Below, one piece after another: positions 42,100-50,289 of a DNA stretch of 64,000 nucleotides. Within the stretch, counting starts at the first letter, position 1. The number at the start of each line of letters is the position of its first letter. The notes beneath the pieces are model-generated. The model saw nothing but the letters and a program-made list of their open reading frames with translations, was not told the origin of the DNA and made no database searches. The stretch comes from Pseudomonas guariconensis. Lineage in GTDB: Bacteria > Pseudomonadota > Gammaproteobacteria > Pseudomonadales > Pseudomonadaceae. Both the position numbers and the translations under genes were made by a program. Where the stretch lies: the NCBI RefSeq assembly GCF_900102675.1, contig NZ_FMYX01000017.1:1-64000 (forward strand). The letters are read 5' to 3'.

Positions 42100-42537
42100 T
42101 CAGTGGCGAGCGATCAGCCGGTCCAGGGAGAAGCGGCCTGCGCCTTCGATCAACACCGCGACCGTACCCGCCAGTAGCGCCAGGGCGAACTCGTAGCCAT
42201 TGTTTGCCATGAACAGGCCATTGTTGATGTGCACCGAGAGGATCGCTACCACCAAGGTCACGGACAGCGCCAGTGCCGCAGGCCGTGCCAGCAAGCCAAT
42301 CACGAGGGCCAGGCCACCGAAGAACTCGGCGCTGCCCGACAACAGAGCCATCAGGTAGCCTGGGGCCAGGCCGATGCTTTCCATCCATTGGCCGGTGCCT
42401 TCCAGCCCGTAGCCGCCAAACAGGCCGAACAGCTTCTGGGCACCGTGGGCCAAGAAGATGATGCCTACCAGGATACGGATGACGCTCAGACCAGTGCCGG
42501 CGCGGGTAACGAACAGGGCGTTGAGTGTGTTGTTCAT
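42100..42537 (-). CDS. DoxX-family membrane protein
   Basis: 145 residues with four hydrophobic helices (about 18-40, 58-80, 85-105, 112-132). The DoxX signature is LVGIIFLAHGAQKLFG near the N-terminus, and a second conserved block (SAEFFGGLALVIGL) follows. Members are quinone-reductase-associated or thiol-redox membrane proteins; the exact role here is unknown. The upstream 112 bases are markedly AT-rich (poly-A and TATA-like stretches), consistent with a strong promoter shared with the mltF-like gene's 3' flank. Confidence 0.88.
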   Translation of the reverse strand: MNNTLNALFVTRAGTGLSVIRILVGIIFLAHGAQKLFGLFGGYGLEGTGQWMESIGLAPGYLMALLSGSAEFFGGLALVIGLLARPAALALSVTLVVAILSVHINNGLFMANNGYEFALALLAGTVAVLIEGAGRFSLDRLIARH

Positions 42538-42649
42538 TTCGATGCTTCCTGAATCAAGGGATGATGTGTGCAGATGGCGCCATTCTAATCATCCAAATAG
42601 ATACAAAAAGCGCAATAAACGGCCTATTTACATCTATATATTCGATTTG

Positions 42650-44053
42650 TTAGCGGTTCGCGACGCGCTCCAGCGATTCCCGCTGCCGATTGAAAGCCAA
42701 GAAGTACTTATTGACGCTGTTGACGAAGTTGACCGGCCCCATGCCTACCTGCTCCATGGCGATGCGCTCGGTCTGGAAGAACCACTGATTGCCATTTAGC
42801 CCGCGGCGCCGCGCCTCGGCGCGCATGGCCTGGACCCGTTCCGGTCCAAGGTTGTAGGCGGCGAGGACAAACGCCATGCGCTCACGCTCGTTGAGCTGTG
42901 GGCTGGCGAAAAACTTGCGGCGGATCAATGCCAGATACCGGGCGCCCGCCTGCACATTGCCGTCGACCGAGGCGATGTCACTCACCCCCACGCGGCGAGC
43001 CGCTGCTGGCGTGATCTGCATCAACCCATGCGCGCCACCACCTCCGCGAGCCGCCGGGTTCAAGGTGGATTCCTTGAACGCCAGCGCCGCCAGGTTCAGC
43101 CAGTCGATCTGCTGCGCAGCGCCATGCTTCTGCAGCACCGTGCGCAACGACTCCAGACGCTTGCGGTCCTTTCTCGCCAGCGGGTCATGCACACGGTATT
43201 GACGCCGGTAGATACGCTCGAAGGCTGCGTCCTGGTTCGCCGGTGCTCGGTAACCTTCCAGGAAGCGATCCACCGTGGCGAGCAACATGCTGGCGTCACG
43301 TCGCACATACCAGCGCATCGCCTGAGGCTGGCCCAGGCTCACGCGTGAATCCAGCCGCAAGCGCGGCATCACCCGAGCCCAGCGCTGGGCAATCGGGCGC
43401 TCCACCACGGTCAGGTGATAAATGCCTGCCTGGACCATCTCCAGCACATCTTCCACCGCCAGACTGGCATCGACCCACTCCACCTTGATCGGTGCACGCT
43501 TGCGCAACGCCAGTTGCTGGTTGATCTGGGTGATCACCGCGCCGGCGGCGCTGGCACTGGTCAACGCGACAGTTCGTCCGGACAACTGATCCACCCGGGT
43601 GAAGCCGCGCTCCCCTTTGCGTCCGACCAGCATCAATTGCACCTGGTCCCGGACCGCTACGCTGCCACTGACCCCACGCACCAGCGCAGGATCGAGCAGC
43701 TCGCCAGGGGCCGCCAAATCGCCCTCGCCACGCTGCAGGGCGGCAAGCAATTGTTCCTTGGCGCGGGGGATGAGCTTGAGGCGGATTTGCTGACCGTCCC
43801 GGGCCCGAGCATTTAGGTAGTGCTCGAGACCTCGCAAGCGGTGGTGTTCCACACCCACCGGCTCGCCTTTGACTTCACCCGAGCTGTTGCGACTCTGGTT
43901 GACCAAAACCCTGAGGACTTTGCTGCTGCGGATCTGTGCCAGGTCGCGAACCTGGCTGGCCGGAACATGCTGCTGGGGCCCCGGCAGCCGGGCATTGGCC
44001 GCTGGGGCCAGGGTCAAGCCGACAAGCAGCGGTATCAGCAGTGATCGCAGCAT
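42650..44053 (-). CDS. membrane-bound lytic transglycosylase F-like protein
   Basis: 467 residues: a signal peptide (about 1-22), a periplasmic substrate-binding-like domain (about 45-285) and a C-terminal SLT domain with catalytic Glu in ALAFKESTLNP. The SLT motifs AHGLMQITP and VLAAYNLGPERV are also present. This SBP_bac_3-plus-SLT layout defines MltF. The protein probably cleaves peptidoglycan, with the first domain sensing muropeptides. Start chosen at ATG 44053 to expose the signal peptide. Pseudomonas has a canonical MltF elsewhere, so this may be a paralogue. Confidence 0.87.
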   Translation of the reverse strand: MLRSLLIPLLVGLTLAPAANARLPGPQQHVPASQVRDLAQIRSSKVLRVLVNQSRNSSGEVKGEPVGVEHHRLRGLEHYLNARARDGQQIRLKLIPRAKEQLLAALQRGEGDLAAPGELLDPALVRGVSGSVAVRDQVQLMLVGRKGERGFTRVDQLSGRTVALTSASAAGAVITQINQQLALRKRAPIKVEWVDASLAVEDVLEMVQAGIYHLTVVERPIAQRWARVMPRLRLDSRVSLGQPQAMRWYVRRDASMLLATVDRFLEGYRAPANQDAAFERIYRRQYRVHDPLARKDRKRLESLRTVLQKHGAAQQIDWLNLAALAFKESTLNPAARGGGGAHGLMQITPAAARRVGVSDIASVDGNVQAGARYLALIRRKFFASPQLNERERMAFVLAAYNLGPERVQAMRAEARRRGLNGNQWFFQTERIAMEQVGMGPVNFVNSVNKYFLAFNRQRESLERVANR

Positions 44054-44212
44054 GCGAGAACCTGTCCGGGGGCTGGGAGCGGGTGTCATACAGCGAGGTC
44101 CGTCCATGACAAATGACGCTAAAAGACCACGACAACCACTTGAAGTTCTGGGATTTCTTACGAATTACCCGTTTTTTGCTATGCTGGCCGGCCCGCGGCA
44201 CGAGGTAGAAAG

Positions 44213-45010
44213 ATGCAACTGATCGATATTGGCGTCAACCTGACCAACAGCAGTTTCCATGACCAGCAGGCCGCTGTCGTCGAGCGGGCCGTACAGGCGG
44301 GCGTGGTCCAGATGGTGCTCACCGGGACTAGCCTCCAGGTCAGCGAACAGGCCCTGACGCTCGCTTCGCAGCTCGATCCGGAAAGCCTGCGCTTGTTCAC
44401 CACAGCCGGTATCCACCCCCACGATGCCAGCCATTGGGACAACGCCAGCGAGCGCTTGCTGCGTGAACTGCTGGCCCAGCCGCGGGTGCGGGCCGTGGGC
44501 GAGTGCGGGCTCGATTTCAACCGCGACTTCTCCCCCCGCCCGCAACAAGAGAAAGCGCTGGAGGCTCAGTTGGCGTTGGCCGCCGAGCTGGGCTTGCCCG
44601 TGTTCCTCCATGAGCGAGAGGCCAGCGCACGGCTGCTGGCGATCCTCAAAGTCTATCGTGACCACCTACCAGCGGCCGTGGTGCACTGCTTCACCGGCGA
44701 GCGCCAAGCCTTGTTCGCCTATCTGGATCTGGACTTGCACATCGGTATCACGGGCTGGATTTGCGACGAGCGCCGCGGCACCCATCTTCACCCGCTGGTA
44801 GGCAATATTCCCGAAGGCCGCCTGATGCTCGAAAGCGACGCACCCTATCTGCTGCCGCGCAGCCTTCGTCCGAAGCCAAAGAAGGGCCTCAACGAGCCTG
44901 CTTTCCTGCCCGAAGTCCTGCGAGAGGTTGCGCTGCACAGGGGAGAATCCCTGGAACAGACAGCCGCGCACACCACTGCCACCGCCAAAGCATTCTTCCA
45001 GCTGCCCTGA
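44213..45010 (+). CDS. tatD: TatD family metal-dependent deoxyribonuclease
   Basis: 265 residues, TIM-barrel hydrolase. The first strand reads LIDIGVNLT rather than the HxH of YcfH/YjjV paralogues, which is typical of TatD itself. Other ligands are GIHPHDA, GECGLDFNRDF, VFLHERE, HCFTGE and LMLESDAPYLLP. TatD has 3'-5' exonuclease activity and is linked to DNA repair and turnover. A close ribosome site (AGAAAG) precedes ATG 44213. Confidence 0.92.
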   Translation: MQLIDIGVNLTNSSFHDQQAAVVERAVQAGVVQMVLTGTSLQVSEQALTLASQLDPESLRLFTTAGIHPHDASHWDNASERLLRELLAQPRVRAVGECGLDFNRDFSPRPQQEKALEAQLALAAELGLPVFLHEREASARLLAILKVYRDHLPAAVVHCFTGERQALFAYLDLDLHIGITGWICDERRGTHLHPLVGNIPEGRLMLESDAPYLLPRSLRPKPKKGLNEPAFLPEVLREVALHRGESLEQTAAHTTATAKAFFQLP

Positions 45011-45119
45011 GGCCGGGCTGGGGTTTGTTGACGCATATCAAGGCAGGCGCTGGGACGAGCGGACACAATGATGGCACCTTGCCAATAATGTTTCCGCTCA
45101 ACTCAGAGAAGACCTATCC

Positions 45120-46598
45120 ATGGGTGCCTGGCTTAGCAATATTTCCCTGAAGTACAAGTTCTGGGCCGTCAATGCGGTGGCCTTCGTCACGACCCTGCTC
45201 CTGGTGCTCTACGCGGTTTACCTGGAGCAGCAAGCCCGTGCAGAAGGCGCGCGCAACCAGGCCATTGCCCAGGCCGAGCTGATCGCGGCCTGGCCTGAAG
45301 GGCAACCACTGCCCCAACCCTCCCAGGCCGTGATGTGGCAGTCCGGGCAGACGCCGGTCATCGCCAACCAGCCGCGTGAGGCCTTGGTCGATGCACAAGG
45401 CTGGGTCGCCCTGCCCAATGCCTGGATCCTGGGCAACAATCCCTTGCAGGGCGCCCAAGTGATCCACCGGGCAGAGCAGCGCATCGCTGTGCTGGCCGAA
45501 TCCCCCAGCCTGCGCCAGGTGTTCTTCGAGCGCTTCACCCAATACGCGGTCTGCGTGCTGATTCTGATGTTGGCGATGCTCTGCGCTTCGCAGTTGCTGA
45601 TCCGTTTCTTGCTCAGCCAGCTCAATACGCTCAAAGACGTGATGCTGCATGTGGAGAAGACTGGCGACTTGTCGGCCCGTGTCCCGCTGTCCTGTGGCGA
45701 TGAAGTCGGCCAGATGGCAGGCGCCTTCAATGCAATGCAAGCCACCTACCACCGGGTGGTCAGCACGGTAGCTCGTACCGCAGCGCAATTGGACAGCGGC
45801 GCAGCACGCCTGGCAGCGAGCATGGACGAGGTGCGCCACGGCATGATCGGCCAGCAAAGCGAGACCGACCAGGCTGCCACCGCCATCAACGAGATGTCCG
45901 CCACGGTCCATCACATTGCCCAGCATGCCGGCGCCACCCGTGACCTGTCGCAAACCGCCGATACCCTGGCCGGCAGCGGCCAGGCGGTGGTCACACGTGT
46001 GCAGGACTCCATCGCCGGCCTGTCCAGCGGTGTTCAGCAAACCGCCGAAATGATTCGCCAGCTCGCCGAGGACAGCCAGCGCATCAACGGCGTAGTCGGC
46101 GTCATCCATAGCATCGCCGAGCAAACCAATCTACTGGCCCTCAATGCTGCGATCGAGGCGGCCCGGGCAGGCGACCTGGGACGTGGGTTTGCCGTGGTGG
46201 CGGACGAAGTGCGCAACCTGGCCAAGCGCGTGCAGACCTCCACCGATGAAATCACCGGCATGGTGTCCGCCCTGCAGGCAGGTACCCGTGATGCCGTGGA
46301 TTTCATGCAGGAGAGCTCCTACAAGGCCGACGATTGTGTCAAACAGGCCCAAGAGGCAGGCGAGGCGTTGCTGGAGATCACCAGTGCCGTCGCGCAAATG
46401 CGCGAGAGCAACACGCAGATCGCCGTCGCCGCCGAACAACAAAGCCAGGTGGCCGAAGAGATGAACCGGGCGGTGGTGAGCATTCGTGACGTCACCGAGG
46501 AAACGGTCCAGCAGACCGTCGGTTCTGCCACCACCAGCAACGAGCTGGCGACCCTGGCGGCCGAGCTGAACAAAGCCATCGGCCAGCTCAAGCTATAA
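45120..46598 (+). CDS. methyl-accepting chemotaxis protein
   Basis: 492 residues. TM1 at about 14-34, a short periplasmic sensor of about 105 residues with no recognised family, TM2 at about 143-163, HAMP (about 165-215), and a long cytoplasmic signalling domain. The highly conserved hairpin tip is EQTNLLALNAAIEAARAG, followed by GDLGRGFAVVADEVRNLA; GDLGRGF is a minor variant of the usual GEQGRGF. No C-terminal CheR-binding pentapeptide. Ligand unknown. Confidence 0.93.
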   Translation: MGAWLSNISLKYKFWAVNAVAFVTTLLLVLYAVYLEQQARAEGARNQAIAQAELIAAWPEGQPLPQPSQAVMWQSGQTPVIANQPREALVDAQGWVALPNAWILGNNPLQGAQVIHRAEQRIAVLAESPSLRQVFFERFTQYAVCVLILMLAMLCASQLLIRFLLSQLNTLKDVMLHVEKTGDLSARVPLSCGDEVGQMAGAFNAMQATYHRVVSTVARTAAQLDSGAARLAASMDEVRHGMIGQQSETDQAATAINEMSATVHHIAQHAGATRDLSQTADTLAGSGQAVVTRVQDSIAGLSSGVQQTAEMIRQLAEDSQRINGVVGVIHSIAEQTNLLALNAAIEAARAGDLGRGFAVVADEVRNLAKRVQTSTDEITGMVSALQAGTRDAVDFMQESSYKADDCVKQAQEAGEALLEITSAVAQMRESNTQIAVAAEQQSQVAEEMNRAVVSIRDVTEETVQQTVGSATTSNELATLAAELNKAIGQLKL

Positions 46599-46673
46599 GG
46601 CCGATAACCCGCCTCGATTGGCCCTCGCCGTAGGGCCACACTAAGCTTTGGGCATGACCGAGAGGAAATGCCC

Positions 46674-47042
46674 ATGAGCAAACGCCTGCCCAATCTGCAC
46701 GCCTGGCAATGGCGTGGTTACCATCACAATCACCGGCATCCGACCAACCTGGTGCTGCATCTGATCGCCGTCCCATTGTTCATCCTGGGCGCCCTGTTGA
46801 TGCTCGGCGGGGTATTTGGCCTGGACCTCGGCCAACTGGCCATCGGCTTGATCGCCCTGGCCGCTGGCCTTGGACTGCAGCGCCACGGCCATCGTCTGGA
46901 AACCGAGCAATCCGAACCCTTCGCCAGCCGCAAGGACGCCGTTCAGCGTGTACTGACCGAGCAATTCATCACCTTTCCGCGCTTTCTGCTGAGCGGTGCC
47001 TGGTGGCGTGCCTGGCGCGAGCGCCACAAGCATCGCCGCTAG
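46674..47042 (+). CDS. Mpo1-like (DUF962) membrane protein
   Basis: 122 residues. HHNHRHPTNLVLH carries the conserved histidines of the Mpo1/DUF962 family (in yeast a metal-dependent dioxygenase of 2-hydroxy fatty acids). Two helices follow (about 25-45 and 50-70), then the C-terminal segment EQFITFPRFLLSGAW. The second of two close ATGs (46674) has the better-spaced GAGG ribosome site. Confidence 0.78.
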   Translation: MSKRLPNLHAWQWRGYHHNHRHPTNLVLHLIAVPLFILGALLMLGGVFGLDLGQLAIGLIALAAGLGLQRHGHRLETEQSEPFASRKDAVQRVLTEQFITFPRFLLSGAWWRAWRERHKHRR

Positions 47043-47052
47043 CTGCCCAGAT

Positions 47053-47850
47053 CTAGGCGAACACCGTCACGGTCTGTCGGCTCAAGGCAATCAGCTCGTT
47101 CTCGGCTGTCCACAGGGCGGCCGAAGCGTGCCCATAGCCATCGCGGGCGTGCTCGGTCTCGACACAGTAACGACACCAGTCCAAGGTCGACAGCTTGGGC
47201 GCTGGCTGAATGAACTCGATCGTCCAGGTCAGGGTGCTGCCTGCGGCAGGTTGTTTAAGATGCGGTAGCAGACTGGGCGGCCAGGCATCGACCATTGCCA
47301 GCAGATGCGCTTCGCTCGCCGGCCCGTCGGCCATATCGCGCAGGCGTACCCAACCGCCCATCCGTCGATCATCGTTACCGCTGAACGGCAGGCCGCCAAT
47401 GGCCCAACGCAAAGCCACATGACGCATGAACTCAGGCGTCACGCCTTTGATATAGGGCAATTCGGCGGCAGACTGCTCTAGCGGCTTCATGTCCACGGCA
47501 GGCTGAGCCTTGACCTCGATTGCCGAAGGACGGCCATCTCCGAAGCTGCCCTGTACCAGGGTCACCACCTGCCCCTCCTGCACCGCGCGTCCCAGCAGCG
47601 TGCTGACAGCTTTGCCCTCACGCAACACCTCGACCTCGAAACTGATCGGCACCTGCGGCGTCGCTGGCCCAACAAAGGTGACAGCCAACGACCGCACCGG
47701 ACGTCCCTCACCAAGCTTGGCACGCATCGCCTCATGCATCAGCGCGACCATCAGCCCGCCAAATACCGCGCGCCCCTGGCCCCAACTGGCCGGCACACTG
47801 ACAGATTCGGGACACTCGCGCACGGCGCTGAGCAATTGCGTGAAATTCAT
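47053..47850 (-). CDS. acyl-CoA thioesterase (TesB-like, double hot-dog)
   Basis: 265 residues. Two hot-dog repeats are visible: the first with VFGGLMVALMHEAM and RSLAVTFVGPA, the second with LTWTIEFIQPAP and the C-terminal ELIALSRQTVTVF. Together these are typical of TesB/4HBT_3 thioesterases that hydrolyse acyl-CoA. The stop is 10 bases from the convergent Mpo1-like gene stop. ATG 47850 is chosen over a start at 47886 because the family begins at MNFTQLL. Confidence 0.85.
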   Translation of the reverse strand: MNFTQLLSAVRECPESVSVPASWGQGRAVFGGLMVALMHEAMRAKLGEGRPVRSLAVTFVGPATPQVPISFEVEVLREGKAVSTLLGRAVQEGQVVTLVQGSFGDGRPSAIEVKAQPAVDMKPLEQSAAELPYIKGVTPEFMRHVALRWAIGGLPFSGNDDRRMGGWVRLRDMADGPASEAHLLAMVDAWPPSLLPHLKQPAAGSTLTWTIEFIQPAPKLSTLDWCRYCVETEHARDGYGHASAALWTAENELIALSRQTVTVFA

Positions 47851-47969
47851 GTTCGGCTCCTGCACCGGGGCTTGATTGGCTGCCACGGGACGTGCCCGCG
47901 TCAGGACGTGCCCCGATATTAGCCAGCGAGTGTCTGGCTGACAGCCCGCATAATGGCCATTCCCTATGG

Positions 47970-48737
47970 CTATCGACGCGCCACGGCTGCCCGCAAGGCC
48001 TCAAGGGTGGCATCGGCCTTCTGCTCGGCCTCATGCAGCTCGCGTTCCCAGGCTTTCTTGAAGGGCGCCAGATCGGCGTGATCACGCGCCAGCAAAAGCC
48101 ATTGCACACGGTCGTGCCAATCGCCCAGGTCGGCCTGGGTGCGCTTGAGCAGGCGTTGCAGTTTGTTTCCGGCGTGCTCCAGCTGTGGGTACGCCTCGTC
48201 GCCATAGCGCACCCGCTTGATCAATAAACGCAGGCGATGACGGTCGTGGCTGGGGTCGTCAAGCGCTTTCTCGAGCTTGCGCCATTGTTTGTTCAGGCGC
48301 TTGTCGATGCGCTTGTCCAGGCCACTGGCCAAGCCTTCGCGCGCGCAGGCCCGCAGGAATAACGGAAAGGTGTCGATGATCGCCAGCACCCGGGCGAGCT
48401 GACGGCTCACGGCCACACTGGCGAAGATGCCCGCCCTGCCCTCCAGACGACGCGCCCCAGCCTGCTGGTGCCCTTGGCCGATCATATGGGCCGCTAGCAC
48501 CTCACGGTCCCGCAAGGGGGTCGTGAGCGCCCCCAGCGAGCGCGCGGCGTCCTCCAACTGCTCGACACCGGGCAGCCCCCGCAAAGGCCGCAGCAGGCTC
48601 CGCAGGCGCCGCAGGCTTGTACGCAGGTCGTGCAAGGCTTCGCTGTCGACATCGGCCGCCAGCCGCTCCCGGCATGCCAGCAGACGGACCTGCAAGGCCA
48701 GCACCTGGGCGATGACATGATCGAGCATGGCGGCCAT
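47970..48737 (-). CDS. CHAD-domain protein
   Basis: 255 residues forming one CHAD domain: conserved helical repeats with basic residues and histidines (ALHDLRTSLRRLRSLLR, HRLRLLIKRVRYGDE). CHAD domains bind inorganic polyphosphate and can direct proteins to polyphosphate granules. The gene lies 14 bases after a small lipoprotein gene on the same strand, suggesting an operon. No CYTH domain is fused, unlike in many CHAD proteins. Confidence 0.9.
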   Translation of the reverse strand: MAAMLDHVIAQVLALQVRLLACRERLAADVDSEALHDLRTSLRRLRSLLRPLRGLPGVEQLEDAARSLGALTTPLRDREVLAAHMIGQGHQQAGARRLEGRAGIFASVAVSRQLARVLAIIDTFPLFLRACAREGLASGLDKRIDKRLNKQWRKLEKALDDPSHDRHRLRLLIKRVRYGDEAYPQLEHAGNKLQRLLKRTQADLGDWHDRVQWLLLARDHADLAPFKKAWERELHEAEQKADATLEALRAAVARR

Positions 48738-48751
48738 ACAGCCCTCCTGGA

Positions 48752-49030
48752 TCAACGACCCGCGCGGGACTCACGGATGTAAAAACGCGCCTTCTCGGCC
48801 TTGCGGCTACAGCCTTCGAAGGCCTCGAACTGCTGCTGCGTCTTGGCGCCGGTCAACAGCGACAGGGCCTTGGAATAGCTGACGGTACCGGCAAACCCTT
48901 CGGCCTTGGCCAGGTCCAGCTCCTTCCATGCAGCATCGAGCTGAGTCGCACAGCTGTCACGGTACGCCGTCTTGCCCGCGCAACCGGTGAGGGCAAGAGC
49001 GATCAGGGGAAGGCAGATCCAGGCTTTCAT
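48752..49030 (-). CDS. small lipoprotein
   Basis: 92 residues: signal peptide with lipobox LALTGC (Cys17) and a mature helical domain of about 75 residues with two further cysteines (DSCATQL, FEGCSRKA) that could form a disulfide. No recognised domain. Immediately upstream of and probably co-transcribed with the CHAD gene; function unknown. Confidence 0.8.
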   Translation of the reverse strand: MKAWICLPLIALALTGCAGKTAYRDSCATQLDAAWKELDLAKAEGFAGTVSYSKALSLLTGAKTQQQFEAFEGCSRKAEKARFYIRESRAGR

Positions 49031-49189
49031 CAGTCAGTAACCTCAAGTTTGAACAAAAAGAGTGGCCGTTCGACGCTCAGGCAAGCGAAAAGTGCCCTGC
49101 TCAGCGTAGCCCAGCACGGTCTACATTGAAGCACAGGCAACAATGGGTGCATTGTTGGACCATGGTTGCACAGCAGTAGGGGGACAGTC

Positions 49190-50230
49190 ATGAGCAAACG
49201 CGTGGCATTGGTACTGGGATCGGGGGGCGCACGCGGGTATGCGCATATCGGCGTGATCGAGGAGATAGAGCGACGCGGCTACGAAATCGCCTGCATCGCC
49301 GGCTGTTCGATGGGTGCGGTGATCGGTGGGATCTATGCTGCCGGAAAACTGGATGAATACCGCAGCTGGATCGAGAGTCTGGACTACCTCGACGTGCTGC
49401 GCCTGGTGGATGTGAGCTTTCGCTTAGGCGCGATCCGCGGCGACAAAGTGTTTGGCCAGATCCGCAAGATCGTCGGCGAGGTGAACATCGAACAACTGTC
49501 CATTCCCTATACGGCGGTGGCAGCGGACCTCACCAACCAGCAGGAGATCTGGTTCCAGGAAGGCTGCCTGCACCAGGCCATGCGGGCCTCGGCGGCGATC
49601 CCCAGCCTGTTCACACCGGTGATGCAGGGTAACCGCATGCTAGTCGATGGCGGCATTCTCAATCCGCTGCCGATCGTGCCGGTGGTGTCCAGCCATTGCG
49701 ACCTGATCATCGCCGTCAACCTCAATGCCACCAACCAGAAACAATACCAATTGCCGGTGATCGAGCGGCCTGCAGCGTTCAAGATGCGGTTCGACGCGGT
49801 CATCAGCTCGTTGGGCTCACGTCTGCCCTTTCGCCGCAAACCGGCCGAACAATTGATGCGCATCGAACAGGAAATCGTTGCCGAGGGACTGAACGCCAGC
49901 GACCCCTGGCTTGGCGAGTCTGCAGACCCGGAAGGCCAGCAGCCGGCAGCGGCCCCCGAACGTGGCGGCGCGCCCAGGTCCGCCACCGGTTCCTTCATCG
50001 TCGATAACGTAGGGCCTGCGTCCTTGCTCGACTTGATCAACCAGAGCTTCGAAGTCATGCAGACCTCCCTCGCTCAGTACAAGATCGCTGGCTATCCGCC
50101 AGACGTGCTGATCAACGTGCCCAAGCGGGTGTGCCGCTTCTTCGAGTTCTACAAGGCGCCAGAACTGATCGCCCTGGGACGGGAAATTGCCCGGGACACG
50201 ATGGACATCTACGAAGGTGAGCGGCGTTAG
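49190..50230 (+). CDS. patatin-like phospholipase (RssA family)
   Basis: 346 residues. Oxyanion loop GSGGARG (10-16), nucleophile elbow GCSMG (Ser40) and catalytic Asp in LVDGGILN (Asp153) give a complete patatin dyad. No signal peptide. A C-terminal extension (about 230-346) holds a low-complexity, Pro/Ala/Gly-rich linker (EGQQPAAAPERGGAP) before a second helical block. ATG 49190 has AGGGGGA upstream. The other patatin-like protein in this window (10822-11901) is only distantly similar. Confidence 0.85.
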   Translation: MSKRVALVLGSGGARGYAHIGVIEEIERRGYEIACIAGCSMGAVIGGIYAAGKLDEYRSWIESLDYLDVLRLVDVSFRLGAIRGDKVFGQIRKIVGEVNIEQLSIPYTAVAADLTNQQEIWFQEGCLHQAMRASAAIPSLFTPVMQGNRMLVDGGILNPLPIVPVVSSHCDLIIAVNLNATNQKQYQLPVIERPAAFKMRFDAVISSLGSRLPFRRKPAEQLMRIEQEIVAEGLNASDPWLGESADPEGQQPAAAPERGGAPRSATGSFIVDNVGPASLLDLINQSFEVMQTSLAQYKIAGYPPDVLINVPKRVCRFFEFYKAPELIALGREIARDTMDIYEGERR

Positions 50231-50243
50231 CCCCTCCCAAAAA

Positions 50244-50275
50244 ACAAGAAAGGCCGCATGAGCGGCCTGTCTTGT
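50244..50275. terminator. bidirectional terminator between the patatin gene and ppiD
   Basis: ACAAGA-A-AGGCCGC and GCGGCCT-G-TCTTGT form a stem with one internal mismatch and an ATGA loop. The minus strand then has TTTTTTGG, so it best serves ppiD. Confidence 0.82.
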
Positions 50276-50289
50276 TGCGGCGATAGCAC

